From: Enoplolaimus lenunculus
Taxonomy: Eukaryota; Nematoda; Enoplea; Enoplida; Thoracostomopsidae
Assembly (NCBI GenBank): GCA_030248215.1
Contig: JASANG010001705.1
Span: 1 to 64,000 of the forward strand
Direction: 5' to 3'
DNA length: 64,000 nucleotides
Below, in pieces: positions 63,677 to 64,000 of this stretch. Position 1 is the first letter of the stretch; each line of letters opens with the position of its first letter. The notes beneath the pieces were generated by a model, which saw only the letters and a list, made by a program, of their open reading frames with translations, ran no database searches and was not told where the DNA came from. The position numbers were made by a program, and so were the translations under genes.

Positions 63677-64000
63677 AGGGTACAACCGGACGTCGGCCTC
63701 CGGCTCCAGTTCCAGCAAAAAATCGGCCGCTGGCTCCGGCTCAATTATTTTTGCTTTCAAGCGCAGCAATCGAATAGCGAGAGGGTCCGCGACAATTTTG
63801 GGATGTGAAATTTTTTTTACATTTTTAGAAAATCGGTCCCGGTTTCGGCAGAATTTTTGCCGGAAGTTCCGGCAATCTCGGTAGTAAAATTTTGCGTAAT
63901 TTTCCTAAATATATCAGTTTAGTGCGTTTCGATTGATTTTTGTCACAATTTTCACGAAAAAAATTCCAAAATTTGGCAAAAAATTAGCGTGAAACCAAAC
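63677..64000. mobile_element. GGTGCAACCGGA-ended repeat, runs off the window end
   Basis: GCAGGGTACAACCGGACGTC at the left, then AATCGGCCGCTGGCTCCGGC, TTTGCCGGAAGTTCCGGCAA and CGGTAGTAAAATTTTGCG, matching 51,530-51,870. It contains an extra GC-rich/AT segment at 63,745-63,830 absent from the other copy. Confidence 0.7.

Overview
This is AT-rich eukaryotic nuclear DNA, most likely from an invertebrate animal. The support is spliced genes with GT...AG introns and TTTCAG-type acceptors, a metazoan extracellular protein family, and a very dense load of short non-autonomous DNA transposons and minisatellites. No operons, rRNA, complete tRNA, CRISPR, retroelement or transposase coding region is visible. 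The species cannot be named. The motif TTAGGC is everywhere, but it sits inside transposons, so it does not by itself mean nematode.

Gene 1 (+ strand, about 3.7-5.8 kb) is the 3' part of a protein-coding gene: three exons plus an 18-nt microexon, all joining in one reading phase, with a poly(A) signal after the stop. It encodes an RRRRKR site and a lysine-rich tail. I do not recognise the family. Its 5' end was not found.

Gene 2 (+ strand, 30,266-47,506) is the main gene. I assembled 13 exons whose phases agree. They encode a signal peptide, a cysteine-rich ectodomain of the type annotated as DUF7044-DUF7042-DUF7043-DUF7045, and a hydrophobic C-terminal tail that suggests a GPI anchor. One segment is probably missing between exons 3 and 4, and one junction near 42 kb is uncertain. 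Its roughly 15 kb of introns hold most of the window's minisatellites and many MITEs.

Weaker exon candidates on the + strand lie at 14,164-14,363, 17,015-17,164, 24,533-24,715 and 25,958-26,063. The second and fourth join in phase and may belong to one gene upstream of gene 2.

The rest is repeats. The commonest are about 30 copies or fragments of MITEs with GGCC ends, 8-bp target duplications and a (TTAGGC)n core. Others are 440-450 bp MITEs flanked by TA, hAT-like MITEs ending CAGGCCCGTAGCCAG or CAGTGGCGGATCCAG, a TTAA-flanked element carrying tRNA-like A and B boxes, and several hairpin families. Tandem arrays include a 19-bp array of about 1.4 kb, a 42-bp array of about 1.3 kb, a 17-bp two-variant array, a 67-72 bp array, a 476-bp triplication, and (GTT)n and (AT)n runs.
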